A stretch of 10,531 nucleotides of DNA from JBGTLW01 sp041743835 (GCA_041743835.1 JBGTLW010000084.1:1-10531), one strand, 5' to 3'. Counted from the first letter of the stretch, positions 1-6,861 are shown. Program-made: numbers and translations. Notes: generated by a model not told the origin, from the sequence alone.

Positions 1-1
1 C

Positions 2-175
2 GGCGGGGGCAAGAAGCGCACACCACGGGCCGGCGGAAGCTCACACAAAACCGCCTACGCCCACGTCGGCGGCGGCAGCGGCGGTAACGCCGGGGGAAGT
101 TCCGGGGGAAGTTCCGGGGGCGCGGGTGGTAAGTCACGCACGCGCCAGCGTCGCAAGCCCCGCACCCGTGCGTAA
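2..175 (+). CDS. C-terminal end of a protein with a Gly/Ser-rich, basic tail (5' end outside window)
   Basis: The frame starting at base 2 is open from the window edge to a TAA at 173-175, giving 57 residues of tail. It begins GGGKKRTPRAGG, runs through a stretch made only of Gly, Ser, Asn and Ala, and ends KSRTRQRRKPRTRA. Tails of this composition, disordered and rich in glycine and arginine/lysine, are common at the C-termini of bacterial DEAD-box RNA helicases of the RhlE type and other RNA-binding proteins, where they add non-specific RNA affinity. No catalytic motif is in the window, so the helicase identity is only a guess from composition. That the frame is coding is supported by the basic patches flanking the glycine run and by the stop followed by an ordinary intergenic gap. 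Confidence 0.6.
   Translation, partial: GGGKKRTPRAGGSSHKTAYAHVGGGSGGNAGGSSGGSSGGAGGKSRTRQRRKPRTRA
92..120 (+). repeat. 12-bp tandem repeat coding for GGSS units
   Basis: The unit GGGGGAAGTTCC occurs twice in direct succession (92-103 and 104-115), followed by another run of five G. In frame it encodes GGSS-GGSS-GG in the tail of the upstream protein. The length is a multiple of three, so copy number changes would keep the frame. Confidence 0.8.
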
Positions 176-212
176 TCGACGCCTCAGCACAACAATCGCG
201 GCCTCTCGTATA

Positions 213-230
213 CGCAGCGGTCACGCTGCG
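213..230 (+). other. Perfect 7-bp hairpin in the gap before the ferredoxin gene
   Basis: CGCAGCG (213-219) and CGCTGCG (224-230) are perfect inverted repeats around the 4-base loop GTCA. It lies 38 bases after the stop of the upstream gene and 58 bases before the ferredoxin start. It could help end the upstream transcript or protect its 3' end, but no T-run follows on either strand, so I do not call it an intrinsic terminator. Confidence 0.45.
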
Positions 231-251
231 CGCATAGGCTGGCCGACCGCC

Positions 252-257
252 TAGAAT
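252..257 (+). promoter_or_regulatory. Possible -10 element for the ferredoxin gene
   Basis: TAGAAT differs from the sigma-70 -10 consensus TATAAT at one position and lies 30 bases before the ferredoxin ATG, leaving a short leader with the ribosome site. No convincing -35 hexamer is present at the expected distance, so this is a weak call. Confidence 0.3.
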
Positions 258-274
258 GCACCCGTCACCCCAGC

Positions 275-279
275 AGGAG
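275..279 (+). promoter_or_regulatory. Ribosome binding site of the ferredoxin gene
   Basis: AGGAG lies 8 bases before the ATG at 288. It fixes 288 (or the in-frame ATG at 294) as the start and is one of only two clear Shine-Dalgarno sequences in the window. Confidence 0.7.
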
Positions 280-287
280 CCACAACC

Positions 288-689
288 ATGCATATGAGGA
301 CAGACAACCGGGTGTCGGGGCCGAAGGTCGTGCCCGTCACGTTCGAGCTTGAAGACCCCTTGAGCCTCACCGGCGACCCGACCAAACGCCACGTCGAACT
401 CAAGGCCGCGGTCGGCGAATCCATCCTCGAACTCGCGATGGACAACGGCATCAGCATCGAGCACACCTGTGGCGGCGTCTGCGCCTGTTCCACCTGTCAC
501 GTGTACATCGAGCAGGGCGAAGAACTGTTCAACGAGCCCGAGGACGAGGAACTCGACCGCGTCGAGGAAGCCCCAGGCATCCAGCTCAACAGCCGCCTGT
601 CATGCCAGGCCCGCGTCCAGCGCACCGGCGAAGTCAAGGTCCGCGTCCCCGCCTGGAACCGCAACGCGGTCAAAGAAATCCCGCACTGA
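288..689 (+). CDS. fdx: [2Fe-2S] ferredoxin, Isc/adrenodoxin type
   Basis: This 133-residue protein is a soluble one-electron carrier of the adrenodoxin/Isc ferredoxin class. The cluster ligands are visible as C61-x5-C67-x2-C70 and C106, in the motif HTCGGVCACSTC and the later RLSCQAR. The spacing of 36 between the third and fourth ligands, and the extra cysteine C65 between the first two, match E. coli Fdx (C42, C46, C48, C51, C87). In E. coli, Fdx supplies electrons to the IscS/IscU iron-sulfur assembly machinery. No isc gene is next to it here, so the partner cannot be read from context. The N-terminus is about 18 residues longer than E. coli Fdx and the C-terminus about 15 longer. The acidic segment after the cluster loop (residues 75-94) is typical of the face that docks to redox partners. 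The start at 288 is supported by AGGAG 8 bases upstream. The gene appears to stand alone. Confidence 0.92.
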   Translation: MHMRTDNRVSGPKVVPVTFELEDPLSLTGDPTKRHVELKAAVGESILELAMDNGISIEHTCGGVCACSTCHVYIEQGEELFNEPEDEELDRVEEAPGIQLNSRLSCQARVQRTGEVKVRVPAWNRNAVKEIPH

Positions 690-802
690 TCAAGGACCTC
701 GGCTCGGAGTCTCCAGAGAAACGCGCCACGCCATGCCGCGGTACACTTACCGACCGGCAGAATAACATCTGATCGTATCCACATGCTTCCTATGGTTCAC
801 TT

Positions 803-807
803 GAGGG
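803..807 (+). promoter_or_regulatory. Ribosome binding site that decides the lipoprotein start
   Basis: GAGGG lies 8 bases before the ATG at 816. The longer in-frame start at 783 has no such site, and starting at 816 gives a normal-length lipoprotein signal peptide. Confidence 0.6.
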
Positions 808-815
808 ATATAGCT

Positions 816-1976
816 ATGTGCGCTTTGGAGAGCTCCGGTCTGCTGAGGGGGGTCGCGGTGGTGCTTTTGCTCAGCCTTGCCAGTTGCGCTGCCACGTCCG
901 GGCCAGACATGGCCCGTGCGATTGGCGACGACACACCGGTTGTGTTGGAGCTTCAAGAGGTGCGGACCTGGTGGGAGCTGAGTCAGCAGCCGGGGATCGC
1001 GTTGCCGGAGGGGCGGGTTGCGCGGCTGGGGGTCGAAGCGAAAACTGGGCGACGGCTTTCGGGGGTGCTGATGTACTGCTTGATCGAGGGTCCGACCCCG
1101 TGGCGAGACACGACGGGTTGGACCGGCCAAGGCCTTGGGCCGTTTGAGGTGAGTGTCGAAGTGCCCGGCAGCAGGTCCAGCGAGCAGTCACTGCTTGAGC
1201 AATCACAAAGATTGCCCGAGGAGGCTCCTCCGAAGCAAGGCCGCTGGTTGTACGCCCAGACGATCGCGTTCCCCGAAGCGAGCAACTACCGCGTGACGAT
1301 CACCATGCGTGAAGGTGGCCGGGTCATCGCACAAGCGACCGTGCGCGCGACCGACGGTCCGGTACATCCGTGGATGCCGTTTGGCTCCGACACCGGTCCT
1401 GATGCAGAAGCCGCCATGGAAGCCGACGAAGCATACAACTGGGACTACGAGGCGCATGTCAGCACGCGGAAGGATGGCCTGATCGTCCCCGCATTCGACG
1501 GGTCGCAGCCGATCGACTGGCGCCTCGGCGACACCGCGAAGCGACCCGACAAGACGCCGCTGCCACGGCTGATCCCCGAGCATCCCGACGCGGGGCTGAA
1601 GCTGACCGTGCTGGACGGCCAACACCTGGCCATCGAATCCGACCGCGACATGATCGTGGCCCGACCCGATTGGCACTACCTGGTCCGCTGGTGGGTGAAC
1701 GACCGCCCCTATGTCCCGCAGCAAGTTGACGCATGGGCGGACGCCAACGGCATCATGACCACCGGCCGACGCGTGCTCCTGCGGCTGACGATCCACCCCG
1801 AACATCTGGACGCGAAGCCCGGCGACCGCATCAGCGTGCAACTGCTCCACTGCCCCCACGGCTGGCAGTTCGTAGCAGACATGGCCATGATGTCGATGGC
1901 TCATGCCATGATGGACACACCCCAGCCCCACCGCATGACCAACCGCGTGGATTTCGTGCTCCCACAAACGGATTAG
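816..1976 (+). CDS. Predicted lipoprotein of unknown function
   Basis: This 386-residue protein is not one I recognise. The N-terminus is a type II signal peptide: a hydrophobic stretch from G12 to L21 followed by the lipobox L21-A22-S23-C24, so C24 would be lipidated and the protein anchored to a membrane facing outward. The residue after the cysteine is alanine, not aspartate, which by the E. coli rule favours the outer membrane. The mature part has no transmembrane segment and is rich in Trp, Asp, Arg and Pro. Its last third contains clusters of Met and His (around MAMMSMAHAMMDTPQPH), which might bind metal but fit no motif I know. The sulfatase gene follows after 24 bases on the same strand and may be co-transcribed. 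The ATG at 783 is also in frame, but has no ribosome site. The gene is supported by the lipobox and by the long open frame continuing up to the sulfatase. Confidence 0.7.
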   Translation: MCALESSGLLRGVAVVLLLSLASCAATSGPDMARAIGDDTPVVLELQEVRTWWELSQQPGIALPEGRVARLGVEAKTGRRLSGVLMYCLIEGPTPWRDTTGWTGQGLGPFEVSVEVPGSRSSEQSLLEQSQRLPEEAPPKQGRWLYAQTIAFPEASNYRVTITMREGGRVIAQATVRATDGPVHPWMPFGSDTGPDAEAAMEADEAYNWDYEAHVSTRKDGLIVPAFDGSQPIDWRLGDTAKRPDKTPLPRLIPEHPDAGLKLTVLDGQHLAIESDRDMIVARPDWHYLVRWWVNDRPYVPQQVDAWADANGIMTTGRRVLLRLTIHPEHLDAKPGDRISVQLLHCPHGWQFVADMAMMSMAHAMMDTPQPHRMTNRVDFVLPQTD

Positions 1977-1985
1977 CAGAGTCGC

Positions 1986-1991
1986 TACGAT
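1986..1991 (+). promoter_or_regulatory. Possible -10 element just before the sulfatase gene
   Basis: TACGAT lies 9 bases before the sulfatase ATG. If used, the transcript would begin at or within a few bases of the start codon, which would fit the absence of any Shine-Dalgarno sequence there. There is no clear -35 hexamer, so co-transcription with the upstream gene is an equal alternative. Confidence 0.22.
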
Positions 1992-2000
1992 GGTTGGCTC

Positions 2001-3365
2001 ATGAATCACCGCCGCCCCAATATCGTGATCACCATGGCCGACGATCAACGGCACGACCTGATCGGTGCCCTTGGCCATCCCGTGCTCCGCACGCCGGCGC
2101 TGGACCGCCTGGTCAACGAGGGCACGTGCTTCACCCGCGCCCATTGCATGGGCTCGACCCACGGGGCTGTGTGCGCGCCCAGCCGGGCGATGCTCCACAC
2201 CGGGCGGACGATGTACCACATCCCCGGCAGCATCCGGCGGGACTTCGGCCAGTTCCGCCCGCCCTGCGACACCGATCCGGCGTCGCTCCCGCTGCTCGGC
2301 GAGCTGTTGCAGTCGGCCGGGTACCGCACGTTCGCCACCGGCAAGTGGCACAACGAACGCGACTCATTTGCCCGCAGCTTCCAGGAGGGCCGCAATGTCT
2401 TTCTCGGCGGGATGGCCGACCACTTCGCCACCCCGGTATCCCAGTTCGCCGACGGGAGCTTCTCCGACAGCTTCCCCGGCGACGGACACTCCACCGAATT
2501 GTTCACCGGTGCCGCAGTGGACTTCATCCGCGGATACAACGACGAACGGCCGTTCTTCCTGCTCTGCGCTTTCACCGCCCCGCACGACCCGCGCGACACG
2601 CTCCCCCGCTGGCACGCGCAGTACCGCCCCGAGGATGTCGCGCTGCCGCCCAACTTTGTGCCGGAGCATCCGTTCAACAACGGCAACATGGACGGCCGCG
2701 ATGAGGAGCTCGCCGCTAAGCCGCGCGACCCCGACGAGATACGCAAGCACATCGCCGACTACTACGCCATCACCGCTCACATGGACGACGGCATCGGCCG
2801 CATCCTCGCCGCGATCGACGAGCGCCAGTGGGCCGAGAACACCATCTTCATCCACACCGCGGACCACGGCCTGTCCGTCGGGCAGCACGGCCTGCTGGGC
2901 AAGCAGAACCTCTACGACCACTCCATGCGCGTCCCCCTGATCGTGCGCGGCCCTGGGTTCACCCCAAGCCTGCGCGACGACCGGCTTTGCTACCAGCACG
3001 ACGTGTACCCCACCGTGCTCGGCTGCGCGGGCGCGGCGGTCCCCGACGCCTGTGAGTTCCACAGCCTCCGCGATCGCCCAGCCTACGACACACTCTTCAC
3101 CGCATACCGCGAGATCATGCGGGCTGTGCGCGACGACCGGCACAAGCTCATCGAGTACCTCGTCGAGGGGTCACGCCATACCCAACTCTTCGACCTGCAC
3201 AAAGACGCATGGGAAATGCACGACCTCGCGGCCGACGCCCCCGACATCGTGGCGCGATTGCGCTCACAGTTGGCGGCTTGGCAAACGCGCGTGGACGACC
3301 CGGTGCGGGCCCCGGCCCCGGAAGGCGCGGGGATTTTCAGTATGACAGACGCGCCAGAGTCTTGA
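2001..3365 (+). CDS. Sulfatase, S1 (formylglycine-dependent) family
   Basis: This 454-residue enzyme would hydrolyse a sulfate ester; the substrate cannot be told from the sequence. The S1 signature CAPSRAMLHTG starts at C58, the residue converted to formylglycine by a separate maturase not encoded here. Other family landmarks are in order: metal-binding D14-D15 in ITMADDQ, the TGKWH motif (K115, H117), H195, metal-binding D288-H289 in HTADHG, and K301 in LLGKQNLYD followed by SMRVPLIVR. The C-terminal part ends with the usual LFDLHKDAWEMHDLA segment. Length is normal for the family and no key residue is missing. The protein starts directly with the catalytic fold (RRPNIVITMADDQ), has no signal peptide and no upstream in-frame start, so it is predicted to be cytoplasmic, whereas many planctomycete sulfatases are exported. 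A cytoplasmic enzyme would act on imported sulfated sugars or small sulfate esters. No ribosome site is visible. Confidence 0.93.
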   Translation: MNHRRPNIVITMADDQRHDLIGALGHPVLRTPALDRLVNEGTCFTRAHCMGSTHGAVCAPSRAMLHTGRTMYHIPGSIRRDFGQFRPPCDTDPASLPLLGELLQSAGYRTFATGKWHNERDSFARSFQEGRNVFLGGMADHFATPVSQFADGSFSDSFPGDGHSTELFTGAAVDFIRGYNDERPFFLLCAFTAPHDPRDTLPRWHAQYRPEDVALPPNFVPEHPFNNGNMDGRDEELAAKPRDPDEIRKHIADYYAITAHMDDGIGRILAAIDERQWAENTIFIHTADHGLSVGQHGLLGKQNLYDHSMRVPLIVRGPGFTPSLRDDRLCYQHDVYPTVLGCAGAAVPDACEFHSLRDRPAYDTLFTAYREIMRAVRDDRHKLIEYLVEGSRHTQLFDLHKDAWEMHDLAADAPDIVARLRSQLAAWQTRVDDPVRAPAPEGAGIFSMTDAPES

Positions 3366-3388
3366 GCTGAGCGCTGCGGGCGTGATGG

Positions 3389-4267
3389 TCACTTCACGGG
3401 GTTGTGGAACTTGTTGTCCCGGCGGGCGGCTTCGCGGTATCGGCCGTGGAGCCCGGCCGCGGAGTTGCGGATGTTTTCAACCAGGGCCTTGACCGCCCAG
3501 TTGTCGGGGTAGTCGCGTTCGAGGCTGGCGGCGGCCTCCAGCACCGAGCCGGTGATGGGCTGGTCGCCCCGCCGATCCGCGTGCGCGTCCTGGTTGCGGT
3601 TCTGTTTGCGGTAGAGCCTGCGGTAGGCGTCTTTGATTGCGGCGATGGTGTCCGGCTCGAAGCCGTGGCGTGACAGGCCGATGTCGTTGTACATGCGGAC
3701 GCGTGCGGGGTTGCCCTCGACCTTCATGAAGGGCGGGACATCGCGGACCACGCGGGTCATCCCGCCGATGAAGCTGTATTGCCCGATGGTGGTGAAGTGA
3801 TGGATGGCGGTGGCCCCGCCGATGACCGCGTGGTCTTCAATGACGACGTGGCCAGCGAACTGGATGGCGTTGGCGATGACCAGGTGGTCGCCGAGGGTGC
3901 AGTCGTGCCCGACGTGGCTGTAGGCCATGAGCAGGTTGTGCGAGCCGACCACCGTGACGCCCCGATCCTTGGCGGTCCCGCGGTGGATGGTGACGCACTC
4001 GCGGATGTCGTTGTGGTCGCCGATGACAGTGCGTGTGGGTTCGCCCTGATACTTGAGGTCCTGCGGCGCACTGCCCAGCACCGAGCCGGGGTAGATGTCG
4101 TTGAACTTGCCAAGCGTGGTGTCGCCGGTGACCACGACATGCGAGCGCAGCGTGGTCCCCTCGCCGATCACCGCCTTGGGCCCGACGTGGCAGAACGGCC
4201 CAATCACCACCCCCTCCGCGATCCGCGCGCCGTCTTCAACAATAGAACTGGGGTGGGCTTGGGGCAT
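3389..4267 (-). CDS. lpxA: Acyl-[ACP]-UDP-N-acetylglucosamine O-acyltransferase (LpxA)
   Basis: LpxA performs the first step of lipid A synthesis in the cytoplasm, moving a 3-hydroxyacyl chain from acyl carrier protein to the 3-OH of UDP-GlcNAc. The 292-residue protein shows left-handed beta-helix hexapeptide repeats from about residue 9 to 180. It carries the LpxA hallmarks DLKYQGEPT (70-78), IRECVTIHRGT (88-98) and SHVGHDC (117-123). H121 corresponds to the catalytic H125 of E. coli, and H118 and H140 to H122 and H144. The C-terminal helical domain follows, with an extension ending REAARRDNKFHNPVK that makes it about 30 residues longer than the E. coli enzyme. The start at 4267 aligns HPSSIVEDGA with the conserved N-terminus, yet no Shine-Dalgarno is present; the 87 bases before it are an unusual AT-rich repeat. 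It is the last gene of the lpxD, lpxC-fabZ, lpxA series and its stop faces the convergent sulfatase 23 bases away. Confidence 0.95.
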   Translation of the reverse strand: MPQAHPSSIVEDGARIAEGVVIGPFCHVGPKAVIGEGTTLRSHVVVTGDTTLGKFNDIYPGSVLGSAPQDLKYQGEPTRTVIGDHNDIRECVTIHRGTAKDRGVTVVGSHNLLMAYSHVGHDCTLGDHLVIANAIQFAGHVVIEDHAVIGGATAIHHFTTIGQYSFIGGMTRVVRDVPPFMKVEGNPARVRMYNDIGLSRHGFEPDTIAAIKDAYRRLYRKQNRNQDAHADRRGDQPITGSVLEAAASLERDYPDNWAVKALVENIRNSAAGLHGRYREAARRDNKFHNPVK

Positions 4268-4270
4268 GGT

Positions 4271-4334
4271 CGTATTTTCGATTTGCGATTTTCGATTTGC
4301 GATTAATGGGTGGCACCAATCGAAAATCGAAATT
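4271..4334. repeat. AT-rich heptamer array with a 12-bp inverted repeat between lpxC-fabZ and lpxA
   Basis: Heptamers of the form CGATTTG/CGATTTT follow one another at 4279-4285, 4286-4292 and 4293-4299, with a degenerate CGATTAA at 4300-4306. The 12-mer CGATTTTCGATT (4286-4297) is repeated in perfect inverted form at 4318-4329, around a 20-base loop. The whole 87-base gap is much richer in A and T than its surroundings. In the lpx transcript it could fold into an AU-rich hairpin just ahead of the lpxA start. It resembles a decayed small palindromic element, not normal operon spacing. Confidence 0.8.
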
Positions 4335-4354
4335 CACGCAATCCAAAATCCCTC

Positions 4355-5665
4355 TTACTGCTGGTCATCATCCACCAGCATGAACTTCACTTCCGCTTCC
4401 GCGGCGATTTCTTCAGCGACATACGCCCGGCAACGCATGTGGGCGATCCGGGAGCGGATACGCACCGCCTCGGCTTCGAGCATGAGCTGGTCGCCGGGGA
4501 TCACCGGCTTGCGGAGCTTCACGCGGTCCAGGCTCAACAACACCGGCAGCTTGCCCACCTGCTCCAACGACTGGCCGATGAGCACCCCCGAGAGCTGCGC
4601 CATCGCCTCGACGACCAGCACGCCGGGCATGATCGGCGTGTTGGGGTAATGGCCCGCGAAGAAGGGCTCGTTGATCGTCACGTTCTTGATGCCCACAGCC
4701 CGCCGGTCGCCGTCCAGCTCGATCACCCGATCGACCAGGAGCATCGGGTAGCGGTGCGGCATCATGCGGAACAGCCGACGGATGTCCATGACGTTGCGGT
4801 GCAGCGCCATGTCGGCCAGGTTGTCGGACCGGAACTGGGCGGTGAGCTTGCGGACCAGCAGGTGGTTGAGCGCGTGGCCCGACTTGTACGCGACGATGCG
4901 CCCCTGGATCGGCGCGCCTAGCAGGTACAGGTCGCCGATGAGGTCCAGCAGCTTGTGCCGGACGGGCTCGTCATCAAAGCGGAAGGTGTTGGAACCCAGC
5001 GGCCCACGCTCGCCGATGACCAGCACCTCGTCCTCGGTGAGGTGCGAGCCGAGTCCCTCCTGCCGCAGCAGACGCGCCTCGTGCTCCAGCACAAAGGTGC
5101 GGGACGGGGCGATGTCGCGCGCGTAGTCCCCGTGCTCGAAGTCGAACACGCGGAGCTGCCGGCCGATCGGCTGGATGTTCGCGTAATCCAGCTCGTACAC
5201 CAGTTGCACCTCGGGATCGTCGGACGGGGTCGCGGCGACCACGGCATCGCCCTGACGGACCACGACCGGCTCACGGATCACCAACCGCTTGCGAGTCGCG
5301 TTACCCTCCCGCGTGCCCGCCGATTCGATCGCGTCGTAGAAGGGCTTGGCGCTGCCATCGAGCGCGGGCACCTCGGGGCCGGACACCTCGATCACCAGGT
5401 TGTCGATGCGGTGCCCCGCCACGGCCGAGAGGCAGTGCTCGCAGGTATCAATCGTTGCGTCGTCCTGTCGCAGGGCGGTGCGTCGGGCGCGTTTGACCAC
5501 CCGGCTGACCAGCGCGGGGATGCGGGCGTTGTCCAGGTCGGTGCGGACAAACACGATGCCGTGGTTCTCCGGCGCGGGCTTGAAAGTCAGGCGGGCCTGC
5601 TCCCCGAGGAACAGCCCGCGACCTTCGAGCGAAACCGGGTTGGCGATCGTGTGTTGTCTTTCCAT
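4355..5665 (-). CDS. lpxC-fabZ: Bifunctional LpxC deacetylase / FabZ 3-hydroxyacyl-ACP dehydratase
   Basis: This is one 436-residue chain joining two enzymes. Residues 1 to about 285 are LpxC, the zinc deacetylase of UDP-3-O-acyl-GlcNAc and committed step of lipid A synthesis. Zinc ligands H77 (in CEHCLSA), H237 and D241 (in VRHKLLDLIGD) are present, as are E76 and H264 in YKSGHALN. They sit within two residues of E. coli E78, H79, H238, D242 and H265. Residues from about 290 are FabZ, which dehydrates 3-hydroxyacyl-ACP for fatty acid elongation, with MPHRYPMLLVDRV, catalytic H339 in GHYPNTPIMPGV and E353 in VEAMAQ. The fusion is known from Bacteroidota and relatives, where it also sits between lpxD and lpxA. 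The open frame reaches a GTG at 5713, but the ATG at 5665 (MERQHTI) aligns exactly with the E. coli LpxC N-terminus and is chosen. No ribosome site is evident at either. Cytoplasmic. Confidence 0.95.
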   Translation of the reverse strand: MERQHTIANPVSLEGRGLFLGEQARLTFKPAPENHGIVFVRTDLDNARIPALVSRVVKRARRTALRQDDATIDTCEHCLSAVAGHRIDNLVIEVSGPEVPALDGSAKPFYDAIESAGTREGNATRKRLVIREPVVVRQGDAVVAATPSDDPEVQLVYELDYANIQPIGRQLRVFDFEHGDYARDIAPSRTFVLEHEARLLRQEGLGSHLTEDEVLVIGERGPLGSNTFRFDDEPVRHKLLDLIGDLYLLGAPIQGRIVAYKSGHALNHLLVRKLTAQFRSDNLADMALHRNVMDIRRLFRMMPHRYPMLLVDRVIELDGDRRAVGIKNVTINEPFFAGHYPNTPIMPGVLVVEAMAQLSGVLIGQSLEQVGKLPVLLSLDRVKLRKPVIPGDQLMLEAEAVRIRSRIAHMRCRAYVAEEIAAEAEVKFMLVDDDQQ

Positions 5666-5719
5666 GCGTGACTGCTGGATGGTAACCGAAAGCCGACCCA
5701 CGACACAGGGCACGTGGAC

Positions 5720-5774
5720 GGGGTGGGGGCGGTTTCCGGGGGTGGATGTCCGGGGTGGTGTCCGGGGTGGGGGG
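5720..5774 (+). repeat. G-rich tract with tandem 12-mers; possible G-quadruplex
   Basis: Six runs of four to six G (5720-5723, 5725-5729, 5738-5742, 5752-5755, 5764-5767, 5769-5774) lie on the plus strand, the template strand for the lpx genes. Inside it TGTCCGGGGTGG occurs twice in tandem (5747-5758, 5759-5770), with a degenerate unit before. It fills much of the gap between lpxD and lpxC-fabZ, so the lpx mRNA is C-rich here. Confidence 0.75.
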
Positions 5775-5783
5775 ACCGCTTCC

Positions 5784-5818
5784 TTACGGGCGCGGCTCTG
5801 ATATTACGGGCGCGGCTC
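5784..5818 (-). repeat. 15-bp direct repeat duplicating the end of lpxD
   Basis: TTACGGGCGCGGCTC is present at 5784-5798 and again at 5804-5818, a period of 20 bases. Read on the minus strand, each copy is GAGCCGCGCCCGTAA. The one at 5804-5818 supplies the last four codons and the stop of lpxD, and the other lies just beyond the stop. It looks like a recent slippage duplication of the gene's 3' end. Confidence 0.85.
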
Positions 5819-6805
5819 GATGGGGTCGGCGACGCGTTGCATCTTGCGGTATTGCTTGAGCAGGTCGGGGAGTTGTCGCATGGCCAATTCTTCTCGGACC
5901 CGGGTCTTCATGGACTTGGCCGGCGCACCGCCCCACGAAGCGCCCGCGGGCACATCGTGGATGACGCCGGAGCAGGCCGCGAGGCTGGCACCCTTGCCGA
6001 TGGTAATGTGATCGCAGAGGCTCGACCCCCCGCCGATCTGCACGCCATCCTCGACGACGACCGACCCGGCGATGCCCGCGTTGCCCGCGATTAGAACACA
6101 GGACCCGATCTCGCAATTGTGGGCGATCTGGCAGAGGTTGTCGATCTTGGTGTGGTGGCCGATGACGGTGGCGTCGAACTTGCCACGATCCACGCAGGAG
6201 TTGGCCCCGATCTCGACGTGGTCGCCGATCTCGACGTGGCCGATGTGTGGGACCTTGACGACGGGCGGGTGGCCGGCGGCGGTGTCCCCCGCGCGGAAAC
6301 CAAAGCCGTCGGCCCCGATCACCGCGTTGGCGTGGATGATGCAGTGCTTGCCCACGACGCAGCGGTCGCCCACGTACACGCCCGGATACAGCACCGACCC
6401 CGCACCGATGCGGGCCTTGTCGCCGATGTAACAATGTGCCCCGATGTGGACATCCTGGGCAATGACCGCCCCGGGCTCGACCACCGCTGTGGCATGGATG
6501 CCGGGCTTGGGGCCGGGCAACTCCGACGCAAACAACGACAGCACCGACGCCATCGCCAAGTCCGCATCTCTCACCACGATCAACGCCCTGTCGTCGCCGG
6601 GTTCGCAGCCCAACCCCGACTTGACCAGCGCAGCCGAGGCGAGTGACTGTGGCCAGACTTCAATGAAGGGCTTGCTGCTGATGAATGTCAGGTCACCCGC
6701 CTTCGCCCGGTGCAACGCGGCCAACCCTGTGATCGGCAGGTGACCCGGGCCGACGAGTTGGCCCCGGACGTGGTCGGCGATGGACTGTGTGGTGTGGGTG
6801 GTCAT
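5804..6805 (-). CDS. lpxD: UDP-3-O-acylglucosamine N-acyltransferase (LpxD)
   Basis: LpxD performs the third lipid A step, adding a second 3-hydroxyacyl chain from acyl-ACP to the amine exposed by LpxC. The 333-residue protein has the N-terminal uridine-binding domain (about 1-98, with AKAGDLTFISSKPF), then a beta-helix of hexapeptide repeats (about 100-300), then a short C-terminal helix. Diagnostic segments are VIGADGFGFR (162-171), ANSCVDRG (201-208) and KIDNLCQIAHNCEIG (220-234), in which H229 is the expected catalytic histidine. Size is normal for LpxD. It lies upstream of lpxC-fabZ in the same direction with a 138-base gap, wider than expected in a tight operon and full of repeats. ileS lies 108 bases upstream. 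A -10-like TATACT about 40 bases before the start suggests its own promoter. The last codons are involved in a 20-base-period duplication that does not alter the protein. Confidence 0.95.
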   Translation of the reverse strand: MTTHTTQSIADHVRGQLVGPGHLPITGLAALHRAKAGDLTFISSKPFIEVWPQSLASAALVKSGLGCEPGDDRALIVVRDADLAMASVLSLFASELPGPKPGIHATAVVEPGAVIAQDVHIGAHCYIGDKARIGAGSVLYPGVYVGDRCVVGKHCIIHANAVIGADGFGFRAGDTAAGHPPVVKVPHIGHVEIGDHVEIGANSCVDRGKFDATVIGHHTKIDNLCQIAHNCEIGSCVLIAGNAGIAGSVVVEDGVQIGGGSSLCDHITIGKGASLAACSGVIHDVPAGASWGGAPAKSMKTRVREELAMRQLPDLLKQYRKMQRVADPIEPRP

Positions 6806-6844
6806 GGCAAATCCGATCCGGCTTAGAGGCGTAAACGTTCGATG

Positions 6845-6850
6845 AGTATA
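6845..6850 (-). promoter_or_regulatory. Possible -10 element for the lpx genes
   Basis: On the minus strand TATACT precedes the lpxD start by about 39 bases. It lies in the 9-mer TATACTCAT (6850-6842), which is identical to the one before ileS. No good -35 hexamer is visible; the expected place is inside the palindrome at 6864-6881. Confidence 0.4.
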
Positions 6851-6861
6851 AGGCAGAGGGG

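Noticed and set aside
213..230. Hairpin as an intrinsic terminator for the upstream gene
   Set aside because: No T-run follows the stem on either strand.
783..815. ATG at 783 as the start of the lipoprotein gene
   Set aside because: No ribosome site is present there, while GAGGG lies 8 bases before the ATG at 816 and gives a better signal peptide.
1203..2351. A 382-codon open frame on the minus strand over the lipoprotein and sulfatase genes
   Set aside because: It spans the junction of two plus-strand genes, one with a lipobox and one with full sulfatase motifs; its own translation has low-complexity His/Arg/Gly-rich character typical of a shadow.
3366..3388. Bidirectional terminator between the convergent sulfatase and lpxA genes
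   Set aside because: The 23-base gap has no inverted repeat of useful length.
5666..5713. GTG at 5713 as the start of lpxC-fabZ
   Set aside because: The 16 extra residues do not align with LpxC, no ribosome site precedes the GTG, and MERQHTI at 5665 matches the family N-terminus.
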